DNA of 64,000 bases. Origin: Qipengyuania citrea (GTDB lineage: Bacteria; Pseudomonadota; Alphaproteobacteria; Sphingomonadales; Sphingomonadaceae). Below the pieces are notes generated by a model, which saw nothing but the letters and a program-made list of their open reading frames with translations, did not search any database and was not told the origin of the DNA. The stretch covers positions 682,001 to 746,000 of the forward strand of contig NZ_JALJZT010000002.1 of NCBI RefSeq assembly GCF_024171405.1, in the 5' to 3' direction. A program made the position numbers and the translations under genes. Each line of letters begins with the position of its first letter. Position 1 is the first letter of the stretch. This document shows positions 8,867-18,234 of the stretch, piece after piece.

Positions 8867-9536
8867 AGCGCCTCTCCCTCTCCGCGAACTCGGCCAGCGC
8901 CTGCTTCAGGTGATCGGGCGTAAAGTCCGGCCAGAGGACGTCGAGGAACAGCATCTCCGCGTAGGCCGCCTGCCACAAGAGGAAATTCGACAGCCGCACT
9001 TCGCCGCTGGTGCGGATCAGCAGGTCGAGCGGGGGCAAATCCGCACTGTAGAGATGCCGGGCGATGCCCTCTTCGGTGATCTCGCCCTCGGCCGCCGCTT
9101 GCCGCGCCGCCTGGACGATTTCGGCATGCGAACCGTAATTCAGCGCGACCGCGAGCGTGCGCGAGCCCGGCGCGGTCTGCTCCAGCGCATCCTCGAGCAT
9201 TTCGACGATATCGGGCGCAAGTCCGCGCCAGTCACCGAGAATATGCAGCCTGACGTCGTTGGCCACGAATTCGGGCAGGTCCGATTTGATGAACTTACGC
9301 ATCAAGTTCATCAAATCGTCGACCTCTTCCTCGGGCCGCTTCCAGTTTTCGCTGCTGAAGGCATAGAGCGTCAGGCACTCGATCTCGGTACCCTGGAGAC
9401 CGCGCACCAGTTCGCGCACCGCTTCCACGCCCTTGCGATGCCCCATCGCGCGGGGCAGATGCTTGCGCTTCGCCCAGCGGCCGTTGCCATCCATGATGAT
9501 GGCCACATGGCGGGCGCTCGCCCCTTCCCCAGTCAT
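8853..9536 (-). CDS. uppS: Isoprenyl transferase (undecaprenyl diphosphate synthase)
   Basis: A 227-residue cis-prenyltransferase. The N-terminal HVAIIMDGNGRWAK contains the catalytic Asp and the diphosphate-binding loop; LYAFSSENWKRP and the C-terminal DLLIRTSGEVRLSNFLLWQ are the other family blocks. It extends farnesyl diphosphate to C55 undecaprenyl diphosphate, the lipid carrier for cell wall and surface polysaccharides. It is in the rpsB-fabZ operon between frr and cdsA. Confidence 0.96.
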   Translation of the reverse strand: MTGEGASARHVAIIMDGNGRWAKRKHLPRAMGHRKGVEAVRELVRGLQGTEIECLTLYAFSSENWKRPEEEVDDLMNLMRKFIKSDLPEFVANDVRLHILGDWRGLAPDIVEMLEDALEQTAPGSRTLAVALNYGSHAEIVQAARQAAAEGEITEEGIARHLYSADLPPLDLLIRTSGEVRLSNFLLWQAAYAEMLFLDVLWPDFTPDHLKQALAEFAERERRFGGR

Positions 9537-9561
9537 CCTTTCACTCCGCGTCCTGCCCGCC

Positions 9562-10119
9562 TTACTGCGTCAGGATTTCCTTTTCCTTCTGCACAGCGGC
9601 GGCATCAGCTTCGGCTACATAGGTGTCGGTCAGCTTCTGCACTTCATCTTCGCTGCGCTTGCGCTCGTCTTCCGAGATTTCCTTCTTCTTCTCGCCTTCC
9701 TTGAGCGCTTCCATCCCGTCACGGCGGACATTGCGGATGGCGATCTTGGCCTGCTCGGCATACTGGCCGGCCAGCTTGGCCAGCTCCTTGCGCCGTTCCT
9801 GGGTCAGATCGGGCATCGGCAGGCGCACGTTCTGCCCGTCGATCATCGGGTTGAGCCCGAGGTTGGCCTTGGCGATACCCTTTTCGACCGCAGTGACATT
9901 GGCCTTGTCCCACACCTGCACGCTGAGCATGCGGGGTTCGGGCGCGCTGACCGTGGCGACCTGGTTAAGCGGCATCATCGAGCCATAGACCTCGACCATC
10001 ACGGGATCGAGCAGGCTGGTGTTCGCCCGGCCGGTGCGCAGGCCGCCAAGATCGCTCTTGAGGCTCTCGACGGCACCCTTCATGCGGCGCTCGATATCGG
10101 CTTTGTCGTATTTGGCCAT
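9562..10119 (-). CDS. frr: Ribosome recycling factor
   Basis: A 185-residue, all-length RRF with the typical two-domain pattern: a long three-helix bundle (start [21 protein letters not shown]) and a small beta domain inserted after about residue 30 ([28 protein letters not shown]). The C-terminal helix carries [27 protein letters not shown] and EF-G split the ribosome after termination. It is 28 bp downstream of pyrH, in the universal order. Confidence 0.97.
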   Translation of the reverse strand: MAKYDKADIERRMKGAVESLKSDLGGLRTGRANTSLLDPVMVEVYGSMMPLNQVATVSAPEPRMLSVQVWDKANVTAVEKGIAKANLGLNPMIDGQNVRLPMPDLTQERRKELAKLAGQYAEQAKIAIRNVRRDGMEALKEGEKKKEISEDERKRSEDEVQKLTDTYVAEADAAAVQKEKEILTQ

Positions 10120-10147
10120 GGCGGCTTCCTCTGTCTTGTCTTTGCGT

Positions 10148-10864
10148 TCAGTTCTTGACGATCGTCTGCACGCCTTCGCCGCTCAGCACACGGGCGAGAT
10201 TGCCCTTGTCGCGGATCGAGAAGACGACAATCGGGATCTTGTTGTCGCGGCACAAAGCAACGGCGCTGGCGTCCATGACCTTGAGGTCGTCGGCCAACAC
10301 CTTGCCGTAAGTCACCGTATCGAAACGTTTGGCGTCCGCGTTCTTCTTGGGGTCGCTGTCATAGACCCCGTCAACGCTGGTGCCCTTGAGCAGTGCATCG
10401 CAATTCATTTCCGCTGCGCGCAGCGCGGCACCGCTATCGGTAGTGAAATAGGGCGCGCCGACTCCCGCGGCGAAGATCACGATCCGTCCCTTTTCGAGAT
10501 GGCGCTCGGCGCGGCGCCGGATCACCGGTTCGCATACCTGGTCCATCTGCACCGCGCTCTGCACGCGGGTCTGGACGCCAAGCTGCTCGAGTGCGCTTTG
10601 CATCGCCAGTGCATTCATCACTGTGGCAAGCATGCCCATGTAATCGGCCTGCGCGCGGTCCATCCCCTGCGCTGCGCCGGCCATGCCGCGAAAGATGTTG
10701 CCCCCGCCGATGACGAGGCAGATTTCGAGGCCGGTTTCCTTCGCCTGCTTCACTTCCTGCGCGAGCTCCAAGACGAAGGCCGGATCGATCCCGAATTGCT
10801 GGTCGCCCATCAGCACCTCGCCTGAAAGCTTGAGGAGGACACGTTTCATCGTCGAAAGAGGCAT
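10148..10864 (-). CDS. pyrH: UMP kinase
   Basis: A 238-residue hexameric UMP kinase of the amino-acid-kinase fold. The N-terminal [13 protein letters not shown] binds phosphate, GGGNIFRG lies in the UMP site, and TVYDSDPKK-like sequence (VYDSDPKKN) marks the ATP site. It phosphorylates UMP to UDP. The start is ATG 10864; ATG 10849 is also possible and gives MKRVLLK. Longer extensions upstream read low-complexity sequence and are not supported. The gene is separated from tsf by 287 bp, an unusually large gap for this operon. Confidence 0.95.
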   Translation of the reverse strand: MPLSTMKRVLLKLSGEVLMGDQQFGIDPAFVLELAQEVKQAKETGLEICLVIGGGNIFRGMAGAAQGMDRAQADYMGMLATVMNALAMQSALEQLGVQTRVQSAVQMDQVCEPVIRRRAERHLEKGRIVIFAAGVGAPYFTTDSGAALRAAEMNCDALLKGTSVDGVYDSDPKKNADAKRFDTVTYGKVLADDLKVMDASAVALCRDNKIPIVVFSIRDKGNLARVLSGEGVQTIVKN

Positions 10865-11151
10865 GGGCGGAGAGGGATCCGTGTAGCGTAGGGAGTTGCG
10901 GGTCCTTAGCCATGAAGCAGGAAACGCGCAAAGGGAAAGCCGGGGTTCGGTGCGGGAGGGGAAAACGGCGGGCCCCGGTTCGCAGACCTCGCGCGAGCGA
11001 GACGCAAACGGCCCGCCGGACACGAAAGCGGTCGCCGAACCGAAGTCCGACGACCGCTCCCGAATTCACGCGTCCCGGAAACATCGGGCGCAGGAAACTG
11101 CACAGATAAAGAACTGACGGTCCAGCCCTTTATCGTGCGCGATACACAGAA

Positions 11152-12078
11152 TTAGCCAGCGACGGCTGCCGCGACTTCCGCGGCGAAATCGCTTTCTTCC
11201 TTCTCGATGCCTTCGCCGAGCTGGAAGCGGACATAATCGACCAGTTCGATCTTGGCGCCGGCATCCTTGCCGGCCTGCTCGACGACCTGCGCGATGGGGG
11301 TCTTGTTATCCATCACGAAGACCTGGCTGAGCAGCGCGTTTTCCTTGGCGTACTTGCCGATTGCGCCTTCGACCATCTTGTCCTGCACGGCTTCGGGCTT
11401 GCCGCTTTCGGCAGCCTTTTCCTTGGCGATCGCGCGTTCACGCTCGATCACGTCGGCGTCGAGGCCTTCGGCGGTCAGCGCCTGCGGGAATGCCGCGGCG
11501 ATGTGCATGGCCAGCTTCTTGCCGAGTTCTTCGAGCTTGGCGGTATCGCCTTCGCTCTCGAGTGCGACGAGCACGCCGATCTTGCCGAGGTCGGGGGCAA
11601 CCGCGTTGTGCATATAGGGCACGATCACGCCGTTGGTGACCGAAACGGTCTTCATGCGGCGGACCTGCTGGTTTTCACCGATGGTCGCGACATTGTCGGT
11701 CAGCTTGTCCGAAACGGTGCCGCCATCGGGATAGGAAGCAGCCTTGAGCGTGTCGATGTCGTCACCCGAAACGCCCAGTGCGACCTGCGTGGTCTTGCGG
11801 ACGAAGTCCTGGAACTTGTCGTTCTTGGCGACGAAGTCGGTTTCCGAGTTCACTTCGACGGCCACGCCCTTGGTGCCTTCGACAGCCACGCCGACAAGAC
11901 CTTCGGCCGCGGTGCGGCTCGACTTCTTCTGGGCGGTGGCGAGGCCCTTGGCGCGCAGTGCGTCGACCGCGGCTTCGATATCGCCATTGGCGCCTTCGAG
12001 GGCCTTCTTGGCGTCCATCATGCCCGCGCCGGTCTTCTCGCGCAGGGCCTTTACGTCAGCAGCAGTGAATGCAGCCAT
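11152..12078 (-). CDS. tsf: Elongation factor Ts
   Basis: A 308-residue EF-Ts, the nucleotide exchange factor for EF-Tu. The start [27 protein letters not shown] is the canonical N-terminal UBA-like domain, with the TDFV core ([14 protein letters not shown]) near residue 80. The start ATG at 12078 is preceded by AAGGAAACGACC. The product of the upstream rpsB is made from the same transcript. Length is as expected (E. coli 283, alphaproteobacteria about 305). Confidence 0.97.
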   Translation of the reverse strand: MAAFTAADVKALREKTGAGMMDAKKALEGANGDIEAAVDALRAKGLATAQKKSSRTAAEGLVGVAVEGTKGVAVEVNSETDFVAKNDKFQDFVRKTTQVALGVSGDDIDTLKAASYPDGGTVSDKLTDNVATIGENQQVRRMKTVSVTNGVIVPYMHNAVAPDLGKIGVLVALESEGDTAKLEELGKKLAMHIAAAFPQALTAEGLDADVIERERAIAKEKAAESGKPEAVQDKMVEGAIGKYAKENALLSQVFVMDNKTPIAQVVEQAGKDAGAKIELVDYVRFQLGEGIEKEESDFAAEVAAAVAG

Positions 12079-12188
12079 GGTCGTTTCCTTCTTGGTATGG
12101 TGTGCGGGCACCGGGCCAGCTGGTGGGCGGCCCGGCGCGTAGCTCCGCTTTGTGACGGGCGCATGATGGCGCCCGGTCAATCGAGGGA

Positions 12189-12941
12189 TCAGGCCTCGAC
12201 GGTTTCTTCCGGCGGGTTTTCCATCGCGCCGACATCGGCACCCGAATCCTGCACGCTGTCACCCTTGCCGCTCTTCGCGGCATTGGCGACTGCATCGCAG
12301 TACAGGCGGATGGCGCGGGCCGCGTCGTCATTGCCCGGGATCGGGAAGGCGATGCCTTCGGGATCGACATTGGTGTCGAGCACCGCAACCACCGGAATGC
12401 CGAGGACGTTGGCTTCCTTGATCGCCAGGTCTTCCATGTTGGCATCGATCACGAACATCACGTCGGGAATGCCGCCCATGTTGCGAATGCCGCCGAGCGA
12501 CATTTCAAGCTTGTCCCGCTTGCGGGTCAGGTCGAGCACTTCCTTCTTGGTCAGGCCCGCAGTGTCCCCCGACAGGCGCTCGTCGAGCGTCTTGAGGTAC
12601 TTGATGCGTTCGCTGATGGTCTTCCAGTTGGTCAGCATGCCGCCGAGCCAGCGATGGTTGACGAAGTGCTGGCCCGAAGCGAGCGCGGCTTCGCGGATCG
12701 CGTCCTGCGCCTGGCGCTTGGTACCGACGAACAGCACCTTGCCGCCCGAACGTGCGGTCTGCTGGATGAAGTCGAGCGCACGCGCGAAAAGCGGCACGGT
12801 CTGCGACAGGTCGATGATGTGGATGCCGTTGCGCGCGCCGAAGATATACGGCTTCATGCGCGGGTTCCAACGGTGGGTCTGGTGGCCGAAATGCGTGCCG
12901 GCCTCGATCAGTTCCTGCATCGTGACGGTAGGAGCCGCCAT
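12189..12941 (-). CDS. rpsB: 30S ribosomal protein S2
   Basis: A 250-residue S2 with the S2 signatures [25 protein letters not shown] near the N-terminus and [33 protein letters not shown] in the second half. S2 is assembled late in the small subunit and needs S1 for function. It is the first gene of the minus-strand operon; GGAAAGGAATTTACTT before the ATG is a good ribosome-binding site. The C-terminal tail is acidic and variable, as in other sphingomonads. Confidence 0.97.
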   Translation of the reverse strand: MAAPTVTMQELIEAGTHFGHQTHRWNPRMKPYIFGARNGIHIIDLSQTVPLFARALDFIQQTARSGGKVLFVGTKRQAQDAIREAALASGQHFVNHRWLGGMLTNWKTISERIKYLKTLDERLSGDTAGLTKKEVLDLTRKRDKLEMSLGGIRNMGGIPDVMFVIDANMEDLAIKEANVLGIPVVAVLDTNVDPEGIAFPIPGNDDAARAIRLYCDAVANAAKSGKGDSVQDSGADVGAMENPPEETVEA

Positions 12942-13162
12942 AAGTAAATTCCTTTCCGGTTATGCCTCTGGAAAGCTGGAACCCGAATGCGGTCATGTCC
13001 CGCGGCGGGCACCGGTCTGTGCGCCTTCCATGTGGATTTGCCCGCTGCGCTGCAGCCGAAAATCGGCCGAATCCGCTGCGGACCGCGCGCACTTAGCGCC
13101 GATGAGTGGGAAAATCCAGACTCGATTTGCCGCAAAAAATGCGGGGCCGAACGGGAAAACGC

Positions 13163-13197
13163 TTGACAGTCGAGAACAAAAAGAGAACATTGTTCTC
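13163..13197 (+). promoter_or_regulatory. Promoter with LexA (SOS) box and overlapping palindrome
   Basis: TTGACA (13163-13168), a 17-bp spacer and AACATT (13186-13191) form a sigma-70-like promoter pointing at the small gene at 13293. Inside it, GAAC (13174-13177), 7 bases and GAAC (13185-13188) match the alphaproteobacterial LexA box GAAC-N7-GAAC, and GAGAACATTGTTCTC (13183-13197) is a perfect odd palindrome over the -10. Repressor bound here would cover spacer and -10. Confidence 0.6.
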
Positions 13198-13292
13198 ATT
13201 CGCCGGAACCTCCGGCGGGCGCTACGGGTTTTCCACTAGATTTCCCCGGTCTGTCAACAGGCTTGTCGGCAACCGGGCAGGGAGATTTCGCG

Positions 13293-13529
13293 ATGTTCGC
13301 ATTGTTCCTCATTACCCTTCTCGCTGCCATCGGCCTGGCAACGGCGACCGTGCTCGCCGACAGCGGGCTGCGCTGGTGGTCCGCTTTCGCTCGTCTGCGG
13401 AGTGAATTGAAGGGCGCACCCGCCCCATTGCCAGCACTGCGACCGGCCACGACTGCTGGCTCTCAGGCCGCGTTCGATCGGTCGGGTGCGGTACGGTCTG
13501 CCGGCGGCAGGGTCAGCTACGCCGCTTGA
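13293..13529 (+). CDS. Small membrane protein, putative SOS-regulated
   Basis: A 78-residue protein with one N-terminal membrane helix (MFALFLITLLAAIGLATATVL, about residues 1-21) and a basic, Pro/Ala-rich tail that is probably cytoplasmic. The start ATG at 13293 follows GGGCAGGGAG, a good ribosome-binding site, about 100 bases after the SOS-type promoter at 13163. I do not recognise the family. Size, topology and promoter recall SidA of Caulobacter, an SOS-induced inner-membrane division inhibitor, but there is no clear sequence likeness, so the role is inference. The last 17 bases overlap the 3' end of pssA on the other strand. Confidence 0.6.
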   Translation: MFALFLITLLAAIGLATATVLADSGLRWWSAFARLRSELKGAPAPLPALRPATTAGSQAAFDRSGAVRSAGGRVSYAA

Positions 13530-14325
13530 CCCGCGAGTAGCGCAGCAGGCTGTAAGGAAGCAGCAACAAGTACCCGGCGCAGATGGCGCTCAGCGTCCAC
13601 CAGGGTTCGACGAGCAGCGCCGCGAAGGTCAGGCCCACGAAAGCCAGCACTTCCAGCCGTATCCCGCGGCGCGGGCGCAGCGAGGTCCAGCTCGGCGTGG
13701 CCATGTTCGAGATCATCAGTAGCGCAATGACGGTCAGCCAGATGCCCACCAGCAGCGGATGGCGCAGCACGTCGAGACCGGTGGCCATCCACAGATAGAA
13801 CGGTGAAAAGGCGAGCCCCGCCCCGATCGGTGCGGGAACGCCGGTCAGAAAGCCAAGCGATTTGTGCGGCTGCTCAGACACATCGATCTGCGCATTGAAG
13901 CGCGCAAGGCGCAGCGCGCAGCAGATCGCGAACGCCAGCGCGGCAAACCAGCCGAGGCGCGGCTCGGCCACCAGCGACCACAGAAAGATGATGATCGCCG
14001 GTGCGGTCCCGAAGCTCAACGAATCGGCAAGACTGTCGAGCTCCGCACCGAACCGCGACTGCGCCTTGAGCGCGCGCGCGATCCGCCCGTCGACCCCGTC
14101 CAGGATCCCGGCGATGATCACTGCCACCACTGCAGCAGACCAGTTCTCGTCAATCGCAAACCGGATACCGGTCAGGCCTGAACACAGCGCGGCCGCGGTG
14201 ATTGCATTGGGGATCATCGCGCGCAGGGTCAGCGCCCTCGTGTGCACCTCGGTGGGTTGTTCGTCTTCCGTCGCCTTCGGGCCGAGGCGGGCTCCGCCCT
14301 CCGGGTCGGCGCTGGGGGCGGTCAC
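13513..14325 (-). CDS. pssA: CDP-diacylglycerol-serine O-phosphatidyltransferase
   Basis: A 270-residue membrane enzyme of the CDP-alcohol phosphatidyltransferase family. The catalytic motif DG(x)2AR(x)8G(x)3D(x)3D is seen as [20 protein letters not shown] followed by [10 protein letters not shown]. It makes phosphatidylserine from CDP-diacylglycerol and serine; Psd, encoded 4 bp upstream with overlapping ends (14322-14325), converts it to phosphatidylethanolamine. About eight hydrophobic segments follow. A hydrophilic N-terminal 35-residue extension is typical for alphaproteobacteria. Confidence 0.94.
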   Translation of the reverse strand: MTAPSADPEGGARLGPKATEDEQPTEVHTRALTLRAMIPNAITAAALCSGLTGIRFAIDENWSAAVVAVIIAGILDGVDGRIARALKAQSRFGAELDSLADSLSFGTAPAIIIFLWSLVAEPRLGWFAALAFAICCALRLARFNAQIDVSEQPHKSLGFLTGVPAPIGAGLAFSPFYLWMATGLDVLRHPLLVGIWLTVIALLMISNMATPSWTSLRPRRGIRLEVLAFVGLTFAALLVEPWWTLSAICAGYLLLLPYSLLRYSRVKRRS

Positions 14326-15107
14326 TGCGACACGCCCTCGATCAGCCGCTGCGAACCGATTTCGGCCAGCACGGTTTCACCCGCGATGACCTTCTGGCCG
14401 AGCAGGACCCTGGAATCGGTCCCGGCGGGCAGATAGACATCCACCCGGCTGCCGAAGCGGATCAGGCCGATCCGCTGGCCCACGCCGACACTGTCGCCGG
14501 GCTTGACGAAGGGCACGATCCGCCGCGCGACGAGGCCGGCGATCTGCGTGAAGCCGATCTTCTGGCCGTCCATCCGTTCGATCAGGACGTGCTGGCGTTC
14601 GTTTTCCTCGCTCGCCTTGTCGAGGCCCGCATCGACGAAACTGCCGGGGATATATACCACGCGGCGCACGGTCCCGGCGATCGGGGTGCGGTTGATGTGG
14701 ACATCGAACACCGACATGAAGATCGAAATGCGCGTGACCGGGCCCGGCGTCAGCCCGGCATGGCCGCTGCCATCGTCGATCATCAGTTCCTCGGGCGGTT
14801 CGACTTCGGCGATCAGCGACACCAGGCCATCGGCCGGGGCGACGATCAGATTGTCGTCCTGCGGCACCACGCGCTCGGGATCGCGGAAGAACGCGAACAC
14901 GCCAAGCGACAGCAGCAACAGCGGCCAGCCAATGATTTCCCAGTCGAGACCGATCAGGAACACAAGGCTGACCAGCACCGCGATGACGCCGAACTTGCGA
15001 CCTTCGGGATGGATCGGGGGCCATGACCAGCGAACATCGCCGCGGCCACGATTGTCGAGTAAATCACCTGCCATGTCGGCCAAGTAGGGCCTGCGGGCAG
15101 CAGTCAC
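14322..15107 (-). CDS. psd: Phosphatidylserine decarboxylase
   Basis: A 261-residue proenzyme of the short (archaeal/alphaproteobacterial) PSD-like type. The cleavage and pyruvoyl-forming site is the GS of [13 protein letters not shown] near residue 222, and [15 protein letters not shown] (about 135) holds the conserved His. Two hydrophobic segments near residues 35-75 anchor it in the inner membrane. The start may be ATG 15107 or 15074 (MAGDLL). It is translationally coupled to pssA, so the two steps to phosphatidylethanolamine are produced together. Confidence 0.93.
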   Translation of the reverse strand: MTAARRPYLADMAGDLLDNRGRGDVRWSWPPIHPEGRKFGVIAVLVSLVFLIGLDWEIIGWPLLLLSLGVFAFFRDPERVVPQDDNLIVAPADGLVSLIAEVEPPEELMIDDGSGHAGLTPGPVTRISIFMSVFDVHINRTPIAGTVRRVVYIPGSFVDAGLDKASEENERQHVLIERMDGQKIGFTQIAGLVARRIVPFVKPGDSVGVGQRIGLIRFGSRVDVYLPAGTDSRVLLGQKVIAGETVLAEIGSQRLIEGVSQ

Positions 15108-15113
15108 AAGATG

Positions 15114-16256
15114 TTATGCCACCTTACGCACGAACACCGCACCCGCTGAATAGCCCGCGCCGAAGCTGCAGATCAGCCCCGTATCGCCCGCGGCAAGGTC
15201 TTCATTATGCTTGTGGAACGCGATGATCGAACCCGCGCTCGACGTATTCGCATAGGTATCGAGCACCGTCGGGCTCTCGTCCGGCGTGGCCTCGTGGCCC
15301 AGCACACGCTGTGCGATCAGCCGGTTCATCCCGGCATTGGCCTGGTGCAGCCACAGCCGCCTCAGTGCCTGCGGATCGATGCCCAACCGCTCGGCTTCGG
15401 TGACGATCATCTCGGCCACCATCGGGACGACTTCCTTGAACACCTTGCGGCCTTCCTGGACGAACAGCTTGTCCGGCTTGCCCTCACCCTCGGGCGAAGC
15501 GCGGTTGAGGAAGCCGAAATTGTTGCGGATGTTGTTCGAGAACACGGTCTTCAGCCGCGTACCGAGAATATCCCAATGCTGCTTGGGCGCCACAGCGACA
15601 TCTTCGACCAGCACCGCCGTGGCCACATCGCCAAAGATGAAATGGCTGTCACGATCGCGCCAGTTGAGATGGCCGCTGGTAATCTCCGGGCTGATCACGA
15701 GCACGCTCCTAGCATTGCCCGAGCGGATATAGTCGGCCGCGGTCTGGATGCCGAAGGTCGCCGAGGAGCAGGCGACATTCATATCGAAGCCGAAGCCGTC
15801 GATGCCCAGCGCCTGCTGGATTTCGATCGCCATTGCCGGATAGCCGCGTTCCATGTTTGACGCCGCGCACAGCACCGCATCGACATCCGCAACATCGCGG
15901 CCCGCCCGCTCGAGCGCCTGCCGCGCCGCCTTCACGCCGATTTCCGCCATCACCGAAAGTTCGTCGTTCGACCGCTCGCGCAGCCGCGGTGCCATGATTT
16001 CCGGATCGAGGATGGGCGCCTTCGTCATCACATGGCGCGCCTTGATTCCGCTCGCCTTTTCGATGAATTCGACCGAACTCGGCTGAAGCGCTTCGACTTC
16101 CCCCGAGGCAATGGCTTCGGCATTGTCGGCATTGAATATCTCGACGTAGCGATTGTAGCTTTCGACGAGCTCTTCGTTGGTGATGGTGTCTTCGGGCGTG
16201 AACAGCCCGGTGGAGGAGATGACGGGGCGCCCGGTCAAATTGCTATCGTGACTCAT
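15114..16256 (-). CDS. Beta-ketoacyl-ACP synthase III family protein (FabH-like)
   Basis: A 380-residue thiolase-fold ketosynthase. The catalytic triad is visible: Cys in NVACSSATFGIQ (about residue 180), His in LHQANAGMNRL (about 300) and Asn in YANTSSAGSI (about 335). It is longer than housekeeping FabH (about 320) because of an N-terminal insertion near residue 45, and has the GDVATAVLVED core. The family condenses an acyl-CoA starter with malonyl-ACP. Being beside psd and away from other fab genes, it may be a second, specialised enzyme rather than the main FabH. It is divergent from the FNR-type gene. Confidence 0.88.
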   Translation of the reverse strand: MSHDSNLTGRPVISSTGLFTPEDTITNEELVESYNRYVEIFNADNAEAIASGEVEALQPSSVEFIEKASGIKARHVMTKAPILDPEIMAPRLRERSNDELSVMAEIGVKAARQALERAGRDVADVDAVLCAASNMERGYPAMAIEIQQALGIDGFGFDMNVACSSATFGIQTAADYIRSGNARSVLVISPEITSGHLNWRDRDSHFIFGDVATAVLVEDVAVAPKQHWDILGTRLKTVFSNNIRNNFGFLNRASPEGEGKPDKLFVQEGRKVFKEVVPMVAEMIVTEAERLGIDPQALRRLWLHQANAGMNRLIAQRVLGHEATPDESPTVLDTYANTSSAGSIIAFHKHNEDLAAGDTGLICSFGAGYSAGAVFVRKVA

Positions 16257-16358
16257 GCCGGCTGGTTAGTCCGGCTCCGGCCATCCCGCAAGTTCCGGTC
16301 CTGCCCGCGGTGCAGACACGCCTTGGCATCGCCGCGGGCACCCGATAGTGCTGGCGAT

Positions 16359-17069
16359 ATGCAGGATATGCAGCCTTCGCGCCCCCGCAACTTTTGCGAT
16401 AGCTGCGCCATTCGCAACCGGGCGATCTGCGCCGAGCTGGACGAGCGCGAGATCGACCTGCTCAACACCATCGGGCGGCGCCGCACCCTGGCAGCGGGCG
16501 AACAACTGATGTGGGAAGGCGACGAGGCGGTGCTGGTCGCCAATGTGATCGAGGGCGTGCTCAAATTGTCATCGCACTCGGCCGACGGCAAGGAGCAGAT
16601 CCTCGGCCTCGTCTATCCCTCCGATTTCCTCGGTCGGCCCTTCGGGGAAACCTCACCTTATGGCGTCGAAGCGCTGACCGAGGCGCAGATCTGCGTGTTC
16701 GAACGCGCGGACTTCGACCATTTTGCGCGCGAACATCCGCGGCTTGAACACAAATTGCTCGAACGCACGCTTAGCGAACTCGACCGGACCCGGCGCTGGA
16801 TGTTGCTGCTTGGCCGCATGAATGCCGAACAGAAGGTCGCCAGCTTCCTGCTCGAAATGGCCGACCGGCTGGGCAACGGCGTTGCGGGCGCGCAGACGAG
16901 CCTGCTTCTGCCCGTGTCACGACAGCAGATCGCCGATGTGCTCGGCCTCACGATCGAAACGGTCAGCCGCCAATTGACCCGCCTGCGGAGCGCAGGCGCG
17001 ATCGAACTCCCCTCGCGGCGCGAAATCATCCTGCGCGACCGCGCCGACCTCGAACTGCGCGCAGGGTAA
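16359..17069 (+). CDS. FNR/CRP-family oxygen-responsive regulator
   Basis: A 236-residue regulator. The N-terminus holds CDSCAIRNRAIC (Cys 13, 16 and 24) and a further cysteine in EAQICVFERADF, the set of four that binds a [4Fe-4S] cluster in FNR. A cyclic-nucleotide-like beta barrel follows, then a helix-turn-helix with LTIETVSRQLTRLRSAGAI, where E-x2-S-R is the FNR recognition helix. It is likely to control micro-oxic respiration genes. The start ATG 16359 was chosen because the longer upstream frame reads antisense to the ketosynthase gene. The target genes are not in the window. Confidence 0.9.
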   Translation: MQDMQPSRPRNFCDSCAIRNRAICAELDEREIDLLNTIGRRRTLAAGEQLMWEGDEAVLVANVIEGVLKLSSHSADGKEQILGLVYPSDFLGRPFGETSPYGVEALTEAQICVFERADFDHFAREHPRLEHKLLERTLSELDRTRRWMLLLGRMNAEQKVASFLLEMADRLGNGVAGAQTSLLLPVSRQQIADVLGLTIETVSRQLTRLRSAGAIELPSRREIILRDRADLELRAG

Positions 17070-17242
17070 CGCCGATCACGCGGATTGCCGCCGGAAATCC
17101 CGACGACGTCAACGGATATGAGAGTTTCGGAAAGGGTGGCGGTGGTGGACAGGGCTGGTCGAGCGATTCCCCCCAATTTCAGCGGCTTGCTGATGTCCAA
17201 CCTACCCTAGCAGCCCACGGAAACCCGCCGCATCCCGCGCGG

Positions 17243-17255
17243 CGTTGTCCAACCT
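17243..17255 (+). repeat. Candidate attL core, CGTTGTCCAACCT
   Basis: Thirteen bases identical to 52628-52640, in the same orientation and in the same codon phase (GTT GTC CAA CCT, V-V-Q-P). A shorter match, ATGTCCAACCT, lies 51 bp before it here and 24 bp before it at the right end. The core is short and coding-like, so conserved integrase sequence is an alternative explanation. Confidence 0.4.
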
Positions 17256-17415
17256 TTCGGCCCCGATCTGGGCCAAACCATGCACCCAGGGCTGGCGCAC
17301 AATTCCGCATAGCCGACCAGGGCCAGACCGCGGCGCAGTGCGATCGGTCCGCTCATTGTCGAAAATGGCAGAACCGCGTGCCCACTCACAACGGTCCAGG
17401 GTATGCGCGGGAAAT

Positions 17416-17659
17416 GCCTAACTTTTCTAACATCTTCGAAAATTCAGCAGCTTACCTTGTAACATTTAGCTAATATCTATCTTATCAAATTACATATTCT
17501 AAAGGTAATATCGCCACCGGAAAAAACCGCGAAAATTCAATGAGGTAAGGAAATCGGTTCGAAAATGTTAGGCTAAGTAATACCGCACTTGTAACCGCAG
17601 GAGCGGCGGAATTCCGCCACTTTTCGACCGCGCAGCGGAGCACGTTAGGAAGGTTAGGC
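17416..17659. repeat. Iterated GTTAGG(C) motifs and inverted repeat in AT-rich DNA
   Basis: GCCTAAC at 17416-17422, GTTAGGC at 17567-17573, GTTAGG at 17644-17649 and GTTAGGC at 17653-17659, together with TAACATCTTCGAA (17428-17440) against TTCGAAAATGTTA (17558-17570). Integrase and excisionase arm sites have this look. No protein-coding frame explains them. Confidence 0.4.
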
Positions 17660-17847
17660 GATCGCCGCGACCGGACCCTGCCGCCAGCTGCAGCGTGACC
17701 AGCCAACTTTGCATAATTCGAAGCGAAAAAGGGGAGGGCGTGGCGTGGGGGCGAGCGCGGCGCGCGGGTCGGGCGGCATGAAAGTCGGCGGTCTGGATGC
17801 CCTGCCCGCGCTTGACCAGGCGCGCACGATCGCGGCAGGGCCGCGGG

Positions 17848-18105
17848 ATGGTCCGCCGCCGCTCGCCTTCGCATTTGGTCCCGCTTCCAGATCCGCTGCC
17901 CGATGGCTGGACCGCGCACGATGGCGGCGCGATGCCGGTCGAGCCCGACAGCTTGCCGGCGGTCTGGTTTCGAGGCGGCCAGCGGATGCAGGCCGGCCTG
18001 CGCAGCGCGGCCAGCTGGGAAGGCTGGGCCGGTCGATCGACCGGCAGCTGCTGGACCTGGGAGGGGGACGCCTTCGACATCGTCGCCTGGAAGCCCACGC
18101 AATGA
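17848..18105 (+). CDS. Small phage protein, unknown function
   Basis: An 85-residue protein from ATG 17848. The C-terminal 60 residues are compositionally coherent: WTAHDGGAMPVEPD, VWFRGGQRMQAG, then EGDAFDIVAWKPTQ. This resembles the short phage domain with the layout W..(H/N)GG..PV...V..R.G....W...DI(V/I)A(Y/W)(R/K), found in many tailed-phage genomes without known function. Its stop overlaps the start of a 24-residue membrane peptide (ATGA), so the two are coupled. It is the first gene inside the left prophage end, on the strand opposite to the portal gene, in the accessory zone between att and cos. Confidence 0.6.
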   Translation: MVRRRSPSHLVPLPDPLPDGWTAHDGGAMPVEPDSLPAVWFRGGQRMQAGLRSAASWEGWAGRSTGSCWTWEGDAFDIVAWKPTQ

Positions 18106-18176
18106 AGCCACGGGTCGAATTCGCGCTACTTCTGGCGCTGTTGCTGTTCTTGATGCTGGCGCCACTGCTGACCTAA
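18102..18176 (+). CDS. 24-residue single-span membrane peptide
   Basis: The frame MKPRVEF then a run of Leu/Ala hydrophobics ending APLLT is one membrane helix with a basic N-terminus, which would leave the N-terminus inside. It starts inside the stop of the preceding gene (ATGA), so it would be made by translational coupling. No family is recognised. Tiny phage membrane peptides act as antiholins, exclusion factors or toxins, but nothing here picks one. The frame is short, so a chance reading cannot be excluded; the coupling and the clean helix favour a real gene. Confidence 0.45.
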   Translation: MKPRVEFALLLALLLFLMLAPLLT

Positions 18177-18234
18177 TCCGCGGCCAGGCAAAGCCGCTTT
18201 CCTACAAGGTCCGCGCGCCCCTAAATCGATTCGC

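Larger units (their letters stand above)
17070..17847. other. Gene-poor left border of the prophage
   Basis: No credible gene is seen in these 778 bp. At 17193-17257 a degenerate fragment reads in one frame as MSNLP, a stop, then QPTETRRIPRGVVQPF, resembling the C-terminus of the integrase at the other end of the prophage (MSNL then VVQP). From 17410 to 17600 the sequence is clearly AT-richer than its surroundings, with an inverted repeat (17428-17440 with 17558-17570, 12 of 13 matches) and iterated GTTAGG. It probably contains attL and the integrase arm sites. Confidence 0.5.
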
